A DNA stretch of 64,000 bases from Leishmania donovani (Eukaryota; Euglenozoa; Kinetoplastea; Trypanosomatida; Trypanosomatidae): NCBI RefSeq assembly GCF_000227135.1, contig NC_018252.1, positions 372,803 through 436,802 on the forward strand, written 5' to 3'. Shown piece by piece: positions 1 to 9,714 of the stretch. A program made the position numbers and the translations under genes. The stretch's first letter is position 1; each line of letters begins with the position of its first letter. The notes beneath the pieces were generated by a model. The model had not been told where the DNA came from. It saw only the letters and a list, made by a program, of their open reading frames with translations, and ran no database searches.

Positions 1-939
1 GGGGAGCGGGCATGAGCAAAATCTGCGACGGCACTCCTCCACGAAACATCAACAAAAAAAAGTAAACCCACGACAATGCCAATGCGATGTACCGGCCAGC
101 AGAGGCCGTGCAAAAAGGGTCATGGTGGTTGGCTTCCAATCGCGTCTGTGTTCCCTCTCTCTTTGGACAGTGCAGCGGAGGGCAAAGCAGGCGGTAGTGT
201 CTTGAAAGGGAAAGGGGGGAGTGGGCGCTGTTCTCGGTCACATGCGCCGACCCCCTCCCCATCCTCTCCCACTGGAACCCTCATCTCCGGTTCAACAAGG
301 GGTTAGACAAGTACACCACTATCCTCGCCCCTCCCTCCCTTCTCCTTGGGCGGCGAGTATCGCTCTTAGCCAAGCGCGCCGCTTACTCATGCCGACGCGA
401 ACTCGATTCTCCCTCACTTCTTCCTTATTGGCTCTCTGCATAACCACCACCACTACCAGCTTCTAGGGGGGGGAGGGGGGCTACACAGTACGGCACCACT
501 GCATGGCTTCCTTTCTCTTTGGGTGTGGGGGAGGGGAGGGAGGGGGGGCACACGCAGGCACTCGTATCAGGCTACCATATGAACTCTATTCGTTCCATTC
601 TGCTTTTTGAGGTGGTTAGTGAAGTCTCTGGCAGCTAAGGTCTCACCGGTGCGTGTGAGCGTGTGAGTGGACGCGTGTGCGTGCTTGCCCCCAAAGCGCA
701 GCCGTGCGAGGGGAGAGGGTGTTGCTAGGCCTGCAAGCGGGTTTTGAGCGAGGATCAGACAAAGCAGAGCACGAATGATTACGTACACACGAAGGAGGGC
801 GGCGATGCCCGGACCGGAAGCGATGTATTGAGCTGTGCGTGCTCCACTGAAGGAGACTGGAAGTCTCTCCCTCCCCCTCTCCTACCGCCACCATCGCCAC
901 ATTTTCCATCCCCATTCACAGAGTTTGCCCAACAGTGAA
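1..939. other. Intergenic region, no gene seen
   Basis: This stretch has mixed low complexity (G-runs near 466-480 and 528-550, pyrimidine-rich patches at 150-170 and 330-425). I see no convincing coding region on either strand. It is probably 3' UTR of a gene to the left plus intergenic sequence of the + strand polycistron. Confidence 0.5.
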
Positions 940-1804
940 GCATTACGCGAGTGCGTGCGCTTTTTACTGACAAGGGGGAGCTTGATCAGTTGCGCTTCCC
1001 AACTGCACGAGGAGGCAGTGCCGACCGTGACCGGCGGCCACGGACCACAGGGAGAGACGTTCATGCGTCACACATCACAGCTCTTCCGCAACAGGAGCAC
1101 ACCATGCATGCTTGTGGGGGGGGGGAGCTCGCCCTCGTCTATGGGAGCAGACGTTTAGCAGATCGCGGCAGCAGACAAGTCGGTCATTAGGCAAGAAATG
1201 GCCGAGATCGAGACGAGCATGGAAGGAGTTGCACAACGCTTGCCACCACAGAAGCCCGTCGCGAAGACAGCCGTCAAAACGGAACCGCGGGGACCGCAAT
1301 GGAGGGCAACGCTAGCGGCAACAGCAGCCTCCTGTTTCTGAACGCCGGCCTGCCGCGGTACCTCGGTGCAAAGGCCGGGTGCTCCACACCGGGAGTTAAA
1401 TTCATGGGTGGCAGTGTCAAGTGGATCAAGAGCGCAGGAGAGGGTCACAGCACAGGTGGCTGCGAAACCGCCGGAGGCTACGGTGTGGTGGGTGGGGTGC
1501 ACACGGTCGAAGCTCAGCGGAGACGGCCAGGACGGAGACGCAGGATGGACCCCTTGAGAACCACGGCGGCTCAAACACAAAGCCGAGTCGGCGGAGGCCG
1601 CCCACGCGATTGCCGCAACGCGGTCTGGGCGGCGATAAGCGCCCCTCAGTATTCCTTTTCCCTTCATCGCTGGCCGCGGAATGGGCGGCTGCAAGCGCAG
1701 CTATGGAAGAAGAGGCATTGCTTGAAATTCGAGCCTGGTATGGGGCCATGTCTCGCTACACCCACCCGCCCAACCCCACGCACCGCGATCTTTTACGGGC
1801 CTGA
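940..1804 (+). pseudogene. Decayed coding-like sequence, family not recognised
   Basis: One reading frame stays protein-like from about 940 to 1635. It is broken only by TAG at 1156-1158, TGA at 1339-1341 and TGA at 1555-1557. It then stops at 1636-1638, after which the protein-like signal continues in the +1 frame to TGA at 1802-1804. Segments between the stops have the charged, Ala-rich composition of real protein, for example QEMAEIETSMEGVAQRLPPQ after 1190, LKHKAESAEAAHAIAATR near 1570-1620, and AAMEEEALLEIRAWYGAM near 1700-1750. The neighbouring intergenic DNA is instead dominated by pyrimidine tracts and microsatellites. What I infer is a gene or retroelement ORF of about 290 codons that has picked up nonsense codons and a frameshift. 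A decayed ingi/L1Tc-type element (DIRE) is possible, but I see no reverse-transcriptase or RNase H motif. A chance open stretch in GC-rich DNA cannot be excluded. Confidence 0.4.
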
Positions 1805-2561
1805 CAGCAATCGGCTCTGCAGCTGACGTCGGGGAACGCGCACGCGCCCAGCCAGATTGTTTCCTCTCTCGCCTCCTTGCCTACTCCAACGCTGGGAGGA
1901 CCGCCGCCGACGCGTGGCGCATGCACACAGAGGCACCCAATCGCAATGCGGTGCTGATGCATCAACATGGATAGGCATGCCTATACGGGAGGGCGCGGTC
2001 TGCCCCCACTCACCTCACATCTGCTTAGCGGATCCATTCGGCCCGCAGGCGTAGCGGAATGCTGAGAAGTGCATGCGGCCAGCCAGGAGCGCCAGCAATA
2101 CACATCAGCTTCTTTCCATCCCTTCACCTCTTCTCTGTCCACCCAGTCGTGCGGCCGCCATCGCCGCCACCACCTACGCGGTTCTCTCTTGTTGTTCTCA
2201 CAGATACCTTGCTTTGTTTTCTTTTTTAAGGATCCCTACACCCACTAAGACGTAGTCGCGCGTCGCCATAAGGGACAACAGCACCATCAGCAGCAGCAGT
2301 ACTGCGCCTCTTTTCTGGGTGTGTGGCTGGTCTGGGACAAACGGTAGAAAGCGGTCGCCGGCTCGTTGGCGTGTACACACCGCCCCCCCCCCTTCCCCTT
2401 TTGTTGCTCCGGCGCCACCGCGAGGTTTTTTTATCTCTAGCGTGTCTTTGAAGAGCTTGTGCTCGCTTAATGTGGCAGTTGTGGTTGTCGACGCTGCCTT
2501 GACCTCCTTCTGTCCCACCTTCCCTCTTTGCGGAGTCCATCATCTCTCACAGGCGTGCGTT
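1805..2561 (+). promoter_or_regulatory. Intergenic / 5' leader of the LYR protein gene
   Basis: Pyrimidine-rich stretches lie at 2106-2145 and 2385-2440. A run of T followed by CTCTAG gives a good candidate trans-splice acceptor at 2439-2440. With that acceptor, the first ATG (2470) opens a short out-of-frame uORF of ten codons before the main start at 2562. A second AG at 2551-2552 would leave a leader of only 9 nt. No other gene is visible. Confidence 0.4.
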
Positions 2562-3050
2562 ATGCTGCGCTCTAGTGCCCCCCTCTGCACCCTGGGCGGC
2601 AGTATTGTCCATAGCAAAGCCCTCGTCGCCCCCGTCTCGGAGGTGGTGATCCGCGATGCCGGCACCCACCTACCCGGTATCCCGCATGCGAACCGCGTGT
2701 GCCGCTCCTATCGGCAGTGGCTCAAGCTCGCTGTTCTCTGCCCACCTAGCGCCCTGTGCGACCTTAACGAGCACGCGCAGATGAACGAGCGCTTTGTGAT
2801 TATTCTACGGCAGAAGTTCCGCGAAGGGGCCGCACTGCGCGACCCGGACCAGATCGCCGTGGCAGTGCAGTCGTGTGAGCGCAGTCTCGCCATGTTCCGC
2901 TTCCTCGCCGCAGACGGCGCAAAGCGCAAGTTCCCGGAGGCAAAGCCGCGGCTGAACCTTCACAAGATGGGCTTCTTGGAGATGGGCAAGCTAAACTACA
3001 AGCAGATGGTGAAAGAGTACTGGAACACCTATGTGCTGCGCAAGTGGTAG
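2562..3050 (+). CDS. LYR-motif (Complex1_LYR) protein, NDUFA6/B14-like
   Basis: The product is 162 residues. The frame is open further upstream, but the first in-frame ATG after the pyrimidine tracts is at 2562. It gives an N terminus without acidic residues for its first 26 positions, compatible with a mitochondrial presequence. Residues 48-54 read RSYRQWL, a variant of the LYR tripeptide with Ser for Leu. It is followed by a helical stretch NERFVIILRQKFREGAALRD and then DPDQIAVAVQSCERSLAMFR. This matches the layout of the complex I accessory subunit NDUFA6 (tyrosine-arginine motif, basic helix, FREG-like turn, DP, helix). Proteins of this superfamily bind the mitochondrial acyl carrier protein and act in respiratory-complex or Fe-S assembly. 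The C terminus ends in an aromatic/basic block (MVKEYWNTYVLRKW) not typical of human NDUFA6. It could also be a mitoribosomal or other LYRM protein; family placement is good, subunit identity is inferred. Confidence 0.7.
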   Translation: MLRSSAPLCTLGGSIVHSKALVAPVSEVVIRDAGTHLPGIPHANRVCRSYRQWLKLAVLCPPSALCDLNEHAQMNERFVIILRQKFREGAALRDPDQIAVAVQSCERSLAMFRFLAADGAKRKFPEAKPRLNLHKMGFLEMGKLNYKQMVKEYWNTYVLRKW

Positions 3051-3127
3051 CACTCGCGTCGAAGAAGCACATCGCAGGAATGGAGAAGAGGGGGGGGAGA
3101 CTCTGCGTGTGTGTTGGTCTCTGCATC

Positions 3128-3151
3128 GTGTGTGTGTGTGTGTGTGTGTGT
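3128..3151. repeat. (GT)12 microsatellite
   Basis: Perfect GT dinucleotide run of 24 bases in the 3' flank of the LYR gene. Confidence 0.95.
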
Positions 3152-3499
3152 CTCGTGAGTAACGGTCAGTCTCTCACAGCCGGCGGTGAGTCGTGTTATC
3201 TTTGGGTGACGCTGCATGAGAAGCGGTGCCTTTCTCTTCTTGTTTTTTGCTTGCCGCAGCAGCAGCTCATGCCCATCTCTCTGTCGGCGTGTGCCTGTGT
3301 GGGCGTGTGTGTGCATACCTCCCTTCTCTTTACATTCGTGTTCTTCTTACAGAATGAGCAGCAACGACAGCGGCCGTCAACGGTAGGGAAGCTGACGCCT
3401 GATAAGGCGCGATGAAAGCAACAGAGGGTTTCCTTCGTGGTTGCGTGTGTGGTGGTGGGGGGGGGGTTCTTTTTTAGTGCTACCGATCCTCCGCTCCAT

Positions 3500-3506
<7 letters not shown>

Positions 3507-3530
<24 letters not shown>
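3507..3530. repeat. (AC)12 microsatellite
   Basis: Perfect AC dinucleotide run of 24 bases, opposite in phase to the GT run about 350 bases upstream, so the two could pair in RNA as an inverted repeat. Confidence 0.95.
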
Positions 3531-4001
3531 GCATAAGCCCACGGGCCTGGCATAGCGAGTATGCTGAAGCTTCTTCCACTCGGTGCACGTGTCTGGACGC
3601 GTGGTGTCTCTTGAATACCCTTTCTCCCTCATGAACCGGAGATTCGACCTGACGAGCATCATGTCGTCTTCATCTTCTCCTACCCTCCGCCCGGCATCTC
3701 ACCCCCCCCTTACCCTCTTACACACGTGCACACACTCACTTCTCTGCGGCATCTTCTTCACTGCCCGTGGGACGCCCATGACGTGACGGATGCTGGTATT
3801 CTAATGGAGCTATGTGGTTTCTCTCGCTCCTACTCGGGCACACACACACAAACCTCGAGTGCTATTCGCCCATTACCATCACCGCCACCACTCCACATAC
3901 ACACAAATTCCTCCACCACTGCGGGCTGGACACGGCCGACGTCGTCTCCCACTTTTTCTGCTTGCCTTCCTCCTCCCTTCCCGCTGCCGTCTGGTCTCAA
4001 C

Positions 4002-4024
4002 GTGTGTGTGTGTGTGTGTGTGTG
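4002..4024. repeat. (GT)n microsatellite
   Basis: GT run of 23 bases about 180 bases before the next start codon. Confidence 0.9.
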
Positions 4025-4204
4025 CGTGTGAGTGTCGTCCTCTCGAAGCACGTAGCCGATAGGGTCACCCACCTCACCCTCGCCAACAGCACTGCCGCTT
4101 CCCGTTATCTTTTCCTTCTGCCGTCATCGACATCTGCTGTCCTCCACGCTAGCCTCCCTCTCCCCGCCACCGCCTCTGTGGTACCGACACCAGATAAAAG
4201 GTCG

Positions 4205-5962
4205 ATGTTTTCGTTGCACAGTAGTCCCAGCTCAGACGAGCTTGCCGAGGAGCTTCGTCAGCAGCTCGCCACTCTGCAGAGTTGCAGCGATCATATCCAG
4301 CAGTCCCTCACGGCTCTCCGCCAGCAGCCAAAAGCACCTGCATCCGTCAGTACTCATGATGCGCAATCCGACGAGCCCCATGACGAGCCGCAGGAAGCTG
4401 TGCAACCCCCCGGGCAGGAGCAGTCGGAGCATGACGGGGCGGAGGGCTACCCCACCGAGAACACCGACGCGAAACCGCAGCCAGCGCAGGAGACGCCCGC
4501 TGCGAGCACCGCTGCACGGGAATTGGAGGAGACGGTGCCGCAAGAGCACGAACCGTCACAGAGCGCAGAGCCGCCTGAGTGCCACGCCGAGGACTCCGCT
4601 CAGATCCCTAACACCCAAGAAGCACAAACGCCTACCGCCCTGCACAGTGCCACTGAAAACAATGCGGACGACACAAATCCCCTCACATACAACGTGCCGT
4701 CAGCAGCTCTGATTCAGGATCTCCCCTCCTGCCACCTGCTCACATCGGCACACACACCCGACACGTCGCTTCACCGCATCAACCTCTCGGCCAGCCAACA
4801 CAGCTCCTATGGTACCAACAGCGCCTGCCTCTCCCCTGCCCGAAACACCCACGCGAGCACACATGCGCCGATCCCTTATCGTCAGGACTCCGCAAACCCC
4901 TCAGCTGCATACGCCATCGACCCCACCACGGCGCGCGAGGCGGGGGAGCACGCCGATCCCCGCCGAAGCGATAACGAAGCTGGAGATGTGCATTTCAATC
5001 TCGAGCGCGAGGATGCTGTGTGTCGGGCGGCGGCATCACAGGCGATTGTGGCAGAGGGTGTAGGTGGTCTCCCGTTAAGTGCATCTTTGCCACGCATGCT
5101 GGACAGCCACGAGGTATCAGGGGCGCAGCGGCGGCTCTCAGATTGCGGGGCTGTGAAGCGAGGGGTGTCGAGCATGCCGGAAGTCGGGTCGCATCTCCGC
5201 GGCGGTGAGAACCACACCGGGGTGTCTGATCTTGTCCCCCCCACTAGATCACCGCCGTCTCAGCAGCAGGGCTACCTCTCTCTGTACGCCTCGAAGAAAA
5301 GCGAGCTGGAGAACGCGAAGGAGCCTGAACGAACCTTGGTGGAGCAGGCGAGTGGCGTGGATGGGGAGCTGGCCCTCTTCGTGTCTTCTTCACTGCTGCC
5401 TGTATCGCGCTGCCTATTGCAGGTGAAGCCCTTAACACCGCGTGAGCAGGGCCACGACGGCACCTGTGTAACTCCTGCAATGAGTGTCGCAGCCGCAGCA
5501 TATGCCTCGTCAGTTGCGACCTCAAGCCGCGCTGGGGACGAGGCAGTCGCACTCACCTCCACTGCGCCCGCTCGCTTCGAGCTGTCGAGCGCTGCAAATG
5601 GCGACGTGGTGGAGCGTGACATCCTTGCTGGGCGCCCGTACTGGGACGCCGAGAACCCCAAAACAACGAGCTATAGAAAGCCGAGCGCACTGCTGGAGGC
5701 AAAGGAGAAGCGGGAGTGCACCCTGTTCCGCCGCTACTCCCGTCGGTACAAAAAGCTCGTAGAAGACTCCGCCGTTCACGTGGGCGGTGAAGCCGGCGCC
5801 TCCATCTTGAGATCACACGAGGCCTTCAAGGTAGCATGCGAAGCAGCAGACCAGAAGCCGATTCACAAACGCAGCTTCTACGAGGGTCCCAGCGTGAATT
5901 GGAAGAAAGTGCTTCTCGAACAGGCTGCGGGGATGAGCAGCGTCTCGAACGGGGCTGCTTAA
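4205..5962 (+). CDS. Hypothetical protein, mostly disordered, with a basic conserved-looking C terminus
   Basis: The product is 585 residues if translation begins at the ATG at 4205. The frame is open for 131 codons before it, but that part reads through GT repeats and pyrimidine tracts and is very unlikely to be coding. Residues 8-45 can form a short coiled coil (DELAEELRQQLATLQSC then HIQQSLTALRQQ). Residues 50-400 are Pro/Gln/Glu/Ser-rich and low in hydrophobics, so probably disordered. From about residue 470 the composition changes to an ordered-looking segment: RDILAGRPYWDAENPKTTS, a basic KEKRECTLFRRYSRRYKKL, and RSFYEGPSVNWKKVLLEQA near the end. No enzyme motif, signal peptide or membrane segment is visible and I do not recognise the family. 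The C-terminal block is the part most likely to be conserved and functional. Confidence 0.75.
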   Translation: MFSLHSSPSSDELAEELRQQLATLQSCSDHIQQSLTALRQQPKAPASVSTHDAQSDEPHDEPQEAVQPPGQEQSEHDGAEGYPTENTDAKPQPAQETPAASTAARELEETVPQEHEPSQSAEPPECHAEDSAQIPNTQEAQTPTALHSATENNADDTNPLTYNVPSAALIQDLPSCHLLTSAHTPDTSLHRINLSASQHSSYGTNSACLSPARNTHASTHAPIPYRQDSANPSAAYAIDPTTAREAGEHADPRRSDNEAGDVHFNLEREDAVCRAAASQAIVAEGVGGLPLSASLPRMLDSHEVSGAQRRLSDCGAVKRGVSSMPEVGSHLRGGENHTGVSDLVPPTRSPPSQQQGYLSLYASKKSELENAKEPERTLVEQASGVDGELALFVSSSLLPVSRCLLQVKPLTPREQGHDGTCVTPAMSVAAAAYASSVATSSRAGDEAVALTSTAPARFELSSAANGDVVERDILAGRPYWDAENPKTTSYRKPSALLEAKEKRECTLFRRYSRRYKKLVEDSAVHVGGEAGASILRSHEAFKVACEAADQKPIHKRSFYEGPSVNWKKVLLEQAAGMSSVSNGAA

Positions 5963-8375
5963 CAGGCGAGCAGGTGCGCCGGTAGGTTGAGGTGTGACCG
6001 CCGACGAGTAGCAAAGGTGATTTTGTGAGGGGGTTGAACATGAGATGGCGGGAGCGGCGCCGATGGCCTATTATACGGATCCGGTGGAAAGACACGTCAC
6101 GCGTGACGTCCGAGTCTTGCCTTCACCTTTCTGCCTGGTGCGCACACCGAGCTTCTATATATGCGTCTCGCGCTCCGGCCGCCTTTGGTCATTTTCTGCC
6201 CGCCCTCCCTTTACCACCGTCATCCTGCGCTTGCTCGGTGTACCAGCCGCATCGCTCTTTTAATCCCTCCCTCCACACTTCAAGGAGGAGGCTTCGCACC
6301 CTGTAGCTGAGGGGTTGGGGGAAATGGTGGGGGGTGAACAGGAGAAAAGAGGCGCCATCAAAAAAAAAATAATAACACAGCCACCACACATAGATGTACG
6401 TATAGGTGTACGCGTATATATATGTCTGTGTGTGTGTTCTGAAACAGGCGGCGGCCTTGCGTACCCGCCACTCTTTTTTTGTGTTTTTCGGCATTGTATG
6501 CCTGTGCACACACTCGCGCCACCAGAAGTGTGATGTATGTATCTATCTAGACACCTATACACAAGCACATATGCATGTATATATTTTTTTATGCAGGGAC
6601 GAACTCCCAATATGTACAGTAAACGTTATGGGCAGCATCGCACTTCGCTCCCCCCCCTCACCCCTTTTTTGCTTGTTTTTTTTTTTATGATGGCCTTGTG
6701 GCTGCCATCCGCTTGTGTGTGTGTGTGTTCACGTGCCTGTAGATGCACTTTACTCGCTCTCTCCCCTACGCGTCACACCGGGGCAACTGGAGGAGTGCCG
6801 GTGGAGGTGTGTATAGATGTGTGCAGGGGGTGAGTGGGGAGGGGGGCCGACCGCAAGTGCTTTCATGTTCACCTGGAAAAGACAACAAAGACGGGGTAAA
6901 AGGCGAGCTGAAGGGACGTTCTGTGAACGGTGGGCCACTAATGCTTCAGGGCTGTGAGAAGGAGGGCAGCGGCAGAAGAGCGTGCGTTGATGGCCGCCAC
7001 AAAGAGACGCAATAGGAGGGTGTCATTGCTGGAGGAAGGAACGGAGCTGCCAGCCCGTCTTTTCTCGGTGCCGCTGTTCTGATTGCACCTCTTCTCTTCA
7101 GGTCTTCTTCACCGTATCCCCCGCGCCACGTGTGTGCCGGCAGCACGGTGGAAAGGGCTTGGGGCAGCAAAGGACCAGTCAAGCGATACACGCGTGAATG
7201 GAGTGCTTGCTCGTGCAGCACGCCGTTCTGGTGTTGAGGAGGCGCATCTGAACGGCTCCGCGCCCCCTCCCTCCAGAGACGACGCTCGGAAAAAAAAAGA
7301 GGCTCTTATGAGCGCTATCATGAATTTCGCCACTTTCTTCCTCCTTCCTCTCTTGCTACCACACTGTATTTTTTTTGGTTGCTTGCGCGTGTGCAACGGA
7401 CCGTCGACAACTGCCCTCCCCCTCCCAATGGATTTCTCTCTCTCTCTTGTCGAAAAGAGCATGCCGTTGGCAGCACCAGCAGCTCTATCTACAACACTAG
7501 TCGCACTACGCCACTCTTCTCAGAAGACGTAGCACGGGGGGTAAGCTATACGTGGAAGGCCTCTCACCCTTCCCTCGCTCCCTGCCTCTCTTAAGCATCA
7601 GTCGCACCAGAAAGCTTCACATTCCTGGCACCGCTGGAAATATTGAACGCAGACACCCATACAAAAAACGAAGGAGGAGGGAGGTGTTTGCTATCCTAGA
7701 GTTTTCTCAGCGCAGCGCACACCGACATAACGCGACAGTGCAGCCAGAGCAACACAAAGAAAAGAGGAGAGGAATAAACGTGCAAGCACACACAGCGTGG
7801 TGAAGTGCGATCCCCGCTTTTTCTTCGCTAAGGAGAACCATCATACGGCAGTAGTCGCTGTGGCTGTTGCCACGCTCCTTATCCGCGCCCTTTCGGGCTC
7901 ACCTCACCCTAAACCCTTTTTTTCCTCTTACCGCCCCACTTGTTGCGCTTGTCGGTTCACATCTCGCTCCGTCACCCATCACCACGAGGAAAACGCCAAG
8001 CACACGAAAAGAAGCCCAGCGACAGTCAGGGCAGCCAACAGTGCCGAGCGCACCTCTACAGATACACACATAGAGAGTAGTGCATCCCTTCGCACACCCA
8101 CACGCAGGAATAGCGTCATAAACGCATACACAAACACACACATATAGAGATAGCAAGAGAAGGCCCAAGGCCTCTGTGTTCGTCTTTCCGGCCCTTCGCT
8201 TTCCTCTCTCCTTCCCGTCCACGAGCCTCACATCACGTTGCTGAGCACGCCCCTGTGTCACACCCACACTCACCCACGTTCACTTACGTCTGTCGCTGCT
8301 GGCGCTGCGGGGACTTTTTTGTCTTTGTTGCGAACGCTCTTCCCTCCCCCCCCGCCCTGTCCGTGCGTGTCTGTA

Positions 8376-8412
<37 letters not shown>

Positions 8413-8418
8413 CTAGCC
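5963..8418 (+). other. Long intergenic region, no gene seen
   Basis: These 2.4 kb hold the 3' UTR of the upstream gene and the leader of the oxygenase gene. Features seen are a perfect 16-bp palindrome at 6094-6109, A-runs and T-runs at 6360-6370, 6474-6480 and 6670-6685, AT-rich tracts near 6400-6600, and a (GT)15 run ending eight bases before the next start codon. ORFs in this region are short, repeat-driven or rich in Cys/Thr/His from CA/GT repeats, and I support none of them. Confidence 0.55.
8381..8410. repeat. (GT)15 microsatellite immediately before a start codon
   Basis: Perfect 30-base GT run. The oxygenase ATG follows eight bases later, so the repeat is either in the 5' UTR or just upstream of the splice acceptor. 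The AG at 8411-8412 at its end could itself be the acceptor, although the tract is not pure pyrimidine. Confidence 0.95.
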
Positions 8419-9714
8419 ATGCTTCGCGCTACTACTCTTGCTCGCGGCACGCTTGTAAAGATCGGCCGCGGCCCGAACAACGTAACGGAGTCGGCCAGCA
8501 ACGCCCTTCTCGAATCCCTACAAGACCACGGCTACTGCTATATCCAGCACCCCTTCATTCAGAAGACCATCCTCGATCAGCTTCACCGCGATTGCCGCAT
8601 CTTCTTTGAGCAGTATGTCCTGCACCTGCACGACGCTGCTGCGCAGGGCAGCCTGAAGCGCAACAACCTGCACAACTACAACTGCACACAACTCTCCCCG
8701 TACGAACTGGAGAGCATAAAGTCCCCGAGTGGGTTCCGCGGCTACTACCGCTACGTCGGCGCGAGCGGCATCGATGACGCTATCGAGTGCTTCTCCGTTG
8801 GCCGCGACGACGTGGCTGACCCGGCAGTGCTGCGGCGCGACTACTACAAGCAAGCCGGTTGGGAGGAGAGCGAGTACCTGAGCATGATTAGCCGTCGCAA
8901 CCCGTGGGACATCTTGCTGAACCACGTCAACTCAATCCCCGCATCCGGCAGCGGCCTCGGCCCGGGCATGGACCGCAACGACAACTTCATGTCCGACTTC
9001 AAGGACATGATGATGGCCTACTACGACCTCTGCTACACGGTGAGCATGGACGTGATGCGGCACATCAGCTGCGGCCTCGGTATCCGCCCCTCCATCCCGC
9101 AAGGCGGGCCGGACCCGACGATGGACTTCGAGCTTGAGTACTTCACGTCGTTCCACCAGAAGCGCGACTGCGACTTGCAAGCCAAGTACTACCCGCAGCT
9201 CGGGGAAGGGGCGCGACTCAAGAACGGCGTCGACATCCAAAATCAACGGTCGGCGCACAACCCGGACGGCGTGAAAGTGCTCCGGCGCAAGGGAGCCAAG
9301 ATGCAGCCTCTGGTGAGGACGGCGAGCGCCGAGGACGGCGATGATGACAAGGACGTGACGGTGCGCCTCGACACGCACAAAGACCTCAGCACCATCACCC
9401 TGCTCTCCCAGGACTCGCTTGGGGGGCTGGAGGTGTGGGACGACGAGAAGGGCTCCTACATGGCCGTCCCGGTGCTCGAGGACGCGCTTCTCGTGAACGC
9501 CGGCTTGTTCCTGGAGAAGTGGACGGGTGGCCTCATCGAGGCAACACCCCACCGCGTGCGCAACGCCAAGGGCGGCAGCAGCCGCTGCAGCATTGTCTTC
9601 TTTGCCCTGCCCGACCACGATGCCCGCATCGAGCCGCTCCTGCAGCAGGAGGACAATCCGGCAGTGGATGCGCAGGACAGCTTCCTTGCAGGTGACATGA
9701 TGCCCGCCCCGTAA
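8419..9714 (+). CDS. 2-oxoglutarate/Fe(II)-dependent oxygenase family protein (isopenicillin-N-synthase-like fold)
   Basis: The product is 431 residues. The C-terminal half carries the double-stranded beta-helix signature: H320-x-D322 in LDTHKDLSTITLLSQD, the distal His at 378 in EATPHRVRN, and R389-x-S391 (SRCSIVFF), which in this family binds the 2-oxoglutarate C5 carboxylate. The spacing and the GGLEVWD segment between the motifs fit the plant/fungal DIOX_N plus 2OG-FeII_Oxy architecture. The N-terminal QDHGYCYIQHPFI (35-47) corresponds to the usual 'GF.y..nHgi' region. The full iron triad is present, so it is probably active; the substrate is unknown. There are insertions relative to typical members, notably an acidic loop DGDDDKD at 307-312 just before the HxD strand. 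The first residues (MLRATTLARG) could be a short mitochondrial presequence. The start is the first ATG after the GT repeat. Confidence 0.88.
   Translation: MLRATTLARGTLVKIGRGPNNVTESASNALLESLQDHGYCYIQHPFIQKTILDQLHRDCRIFFEQYVLHLHDAAAQGSLKRNNLHNYNCTQLSPYELESIKSPSGFRGYYRYVGASGIDDAIECFSVGRDDVADPAVLRRDYYKQAGWEESEYLSMISRRNPWDILLNHVNSIPASGSGLGPGMDRNDNFMSDFKDMMMAYYDLCYTVSMDVMRHISCGLGIRPSIPQGGPDPTMDFELEYFTSFHQKRDCDLQAKYYPQLGEGARLKNGVDIQNQRSAHNPDGVKVLRRKGAKMQPLVRTASAEDGDDDKDVTVRLDTHKDLSTITLLSQDSLGGLEVWDDEKGSYMAVPVLEDALLVNAGLFLEKWTGGLIEATPHRVRNAKGGSSRCSIVFFALPDHDARIEPLLQQEDNPAVDAQDSFLAGDMMPAP

Larger units (their letters stand above)
3051..4204 (+). other. Intergenic region with three dinucleotide microsatellites
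   Basis: This is 3' UTR and spacer between the LYR gene and the next gene. It carries (GT)12 at 3128-3151, (AC)12 at 3507-3530 and (GT)n at 4002-4024, with long C/T-rich tracts at 3660-3730 and 3950-3990 that would serve trans-splicing of the downstream gene. No credible ORF is seen; the open frames here run through repeats. Confidence 0.6.

Noticed and set aside
3812..4204. N-terminal extension of the hypothetical gene at 4205
   Set aside because: It translates GT repeats and pyrimidine tracts (runs of CVCVCV); leader sequence in this organism is spliced and untranslated.
7906..7917. Telomere-like ccctaaaccc
   Set aside because: Less than two units, inside an internal intergenic region; chance.
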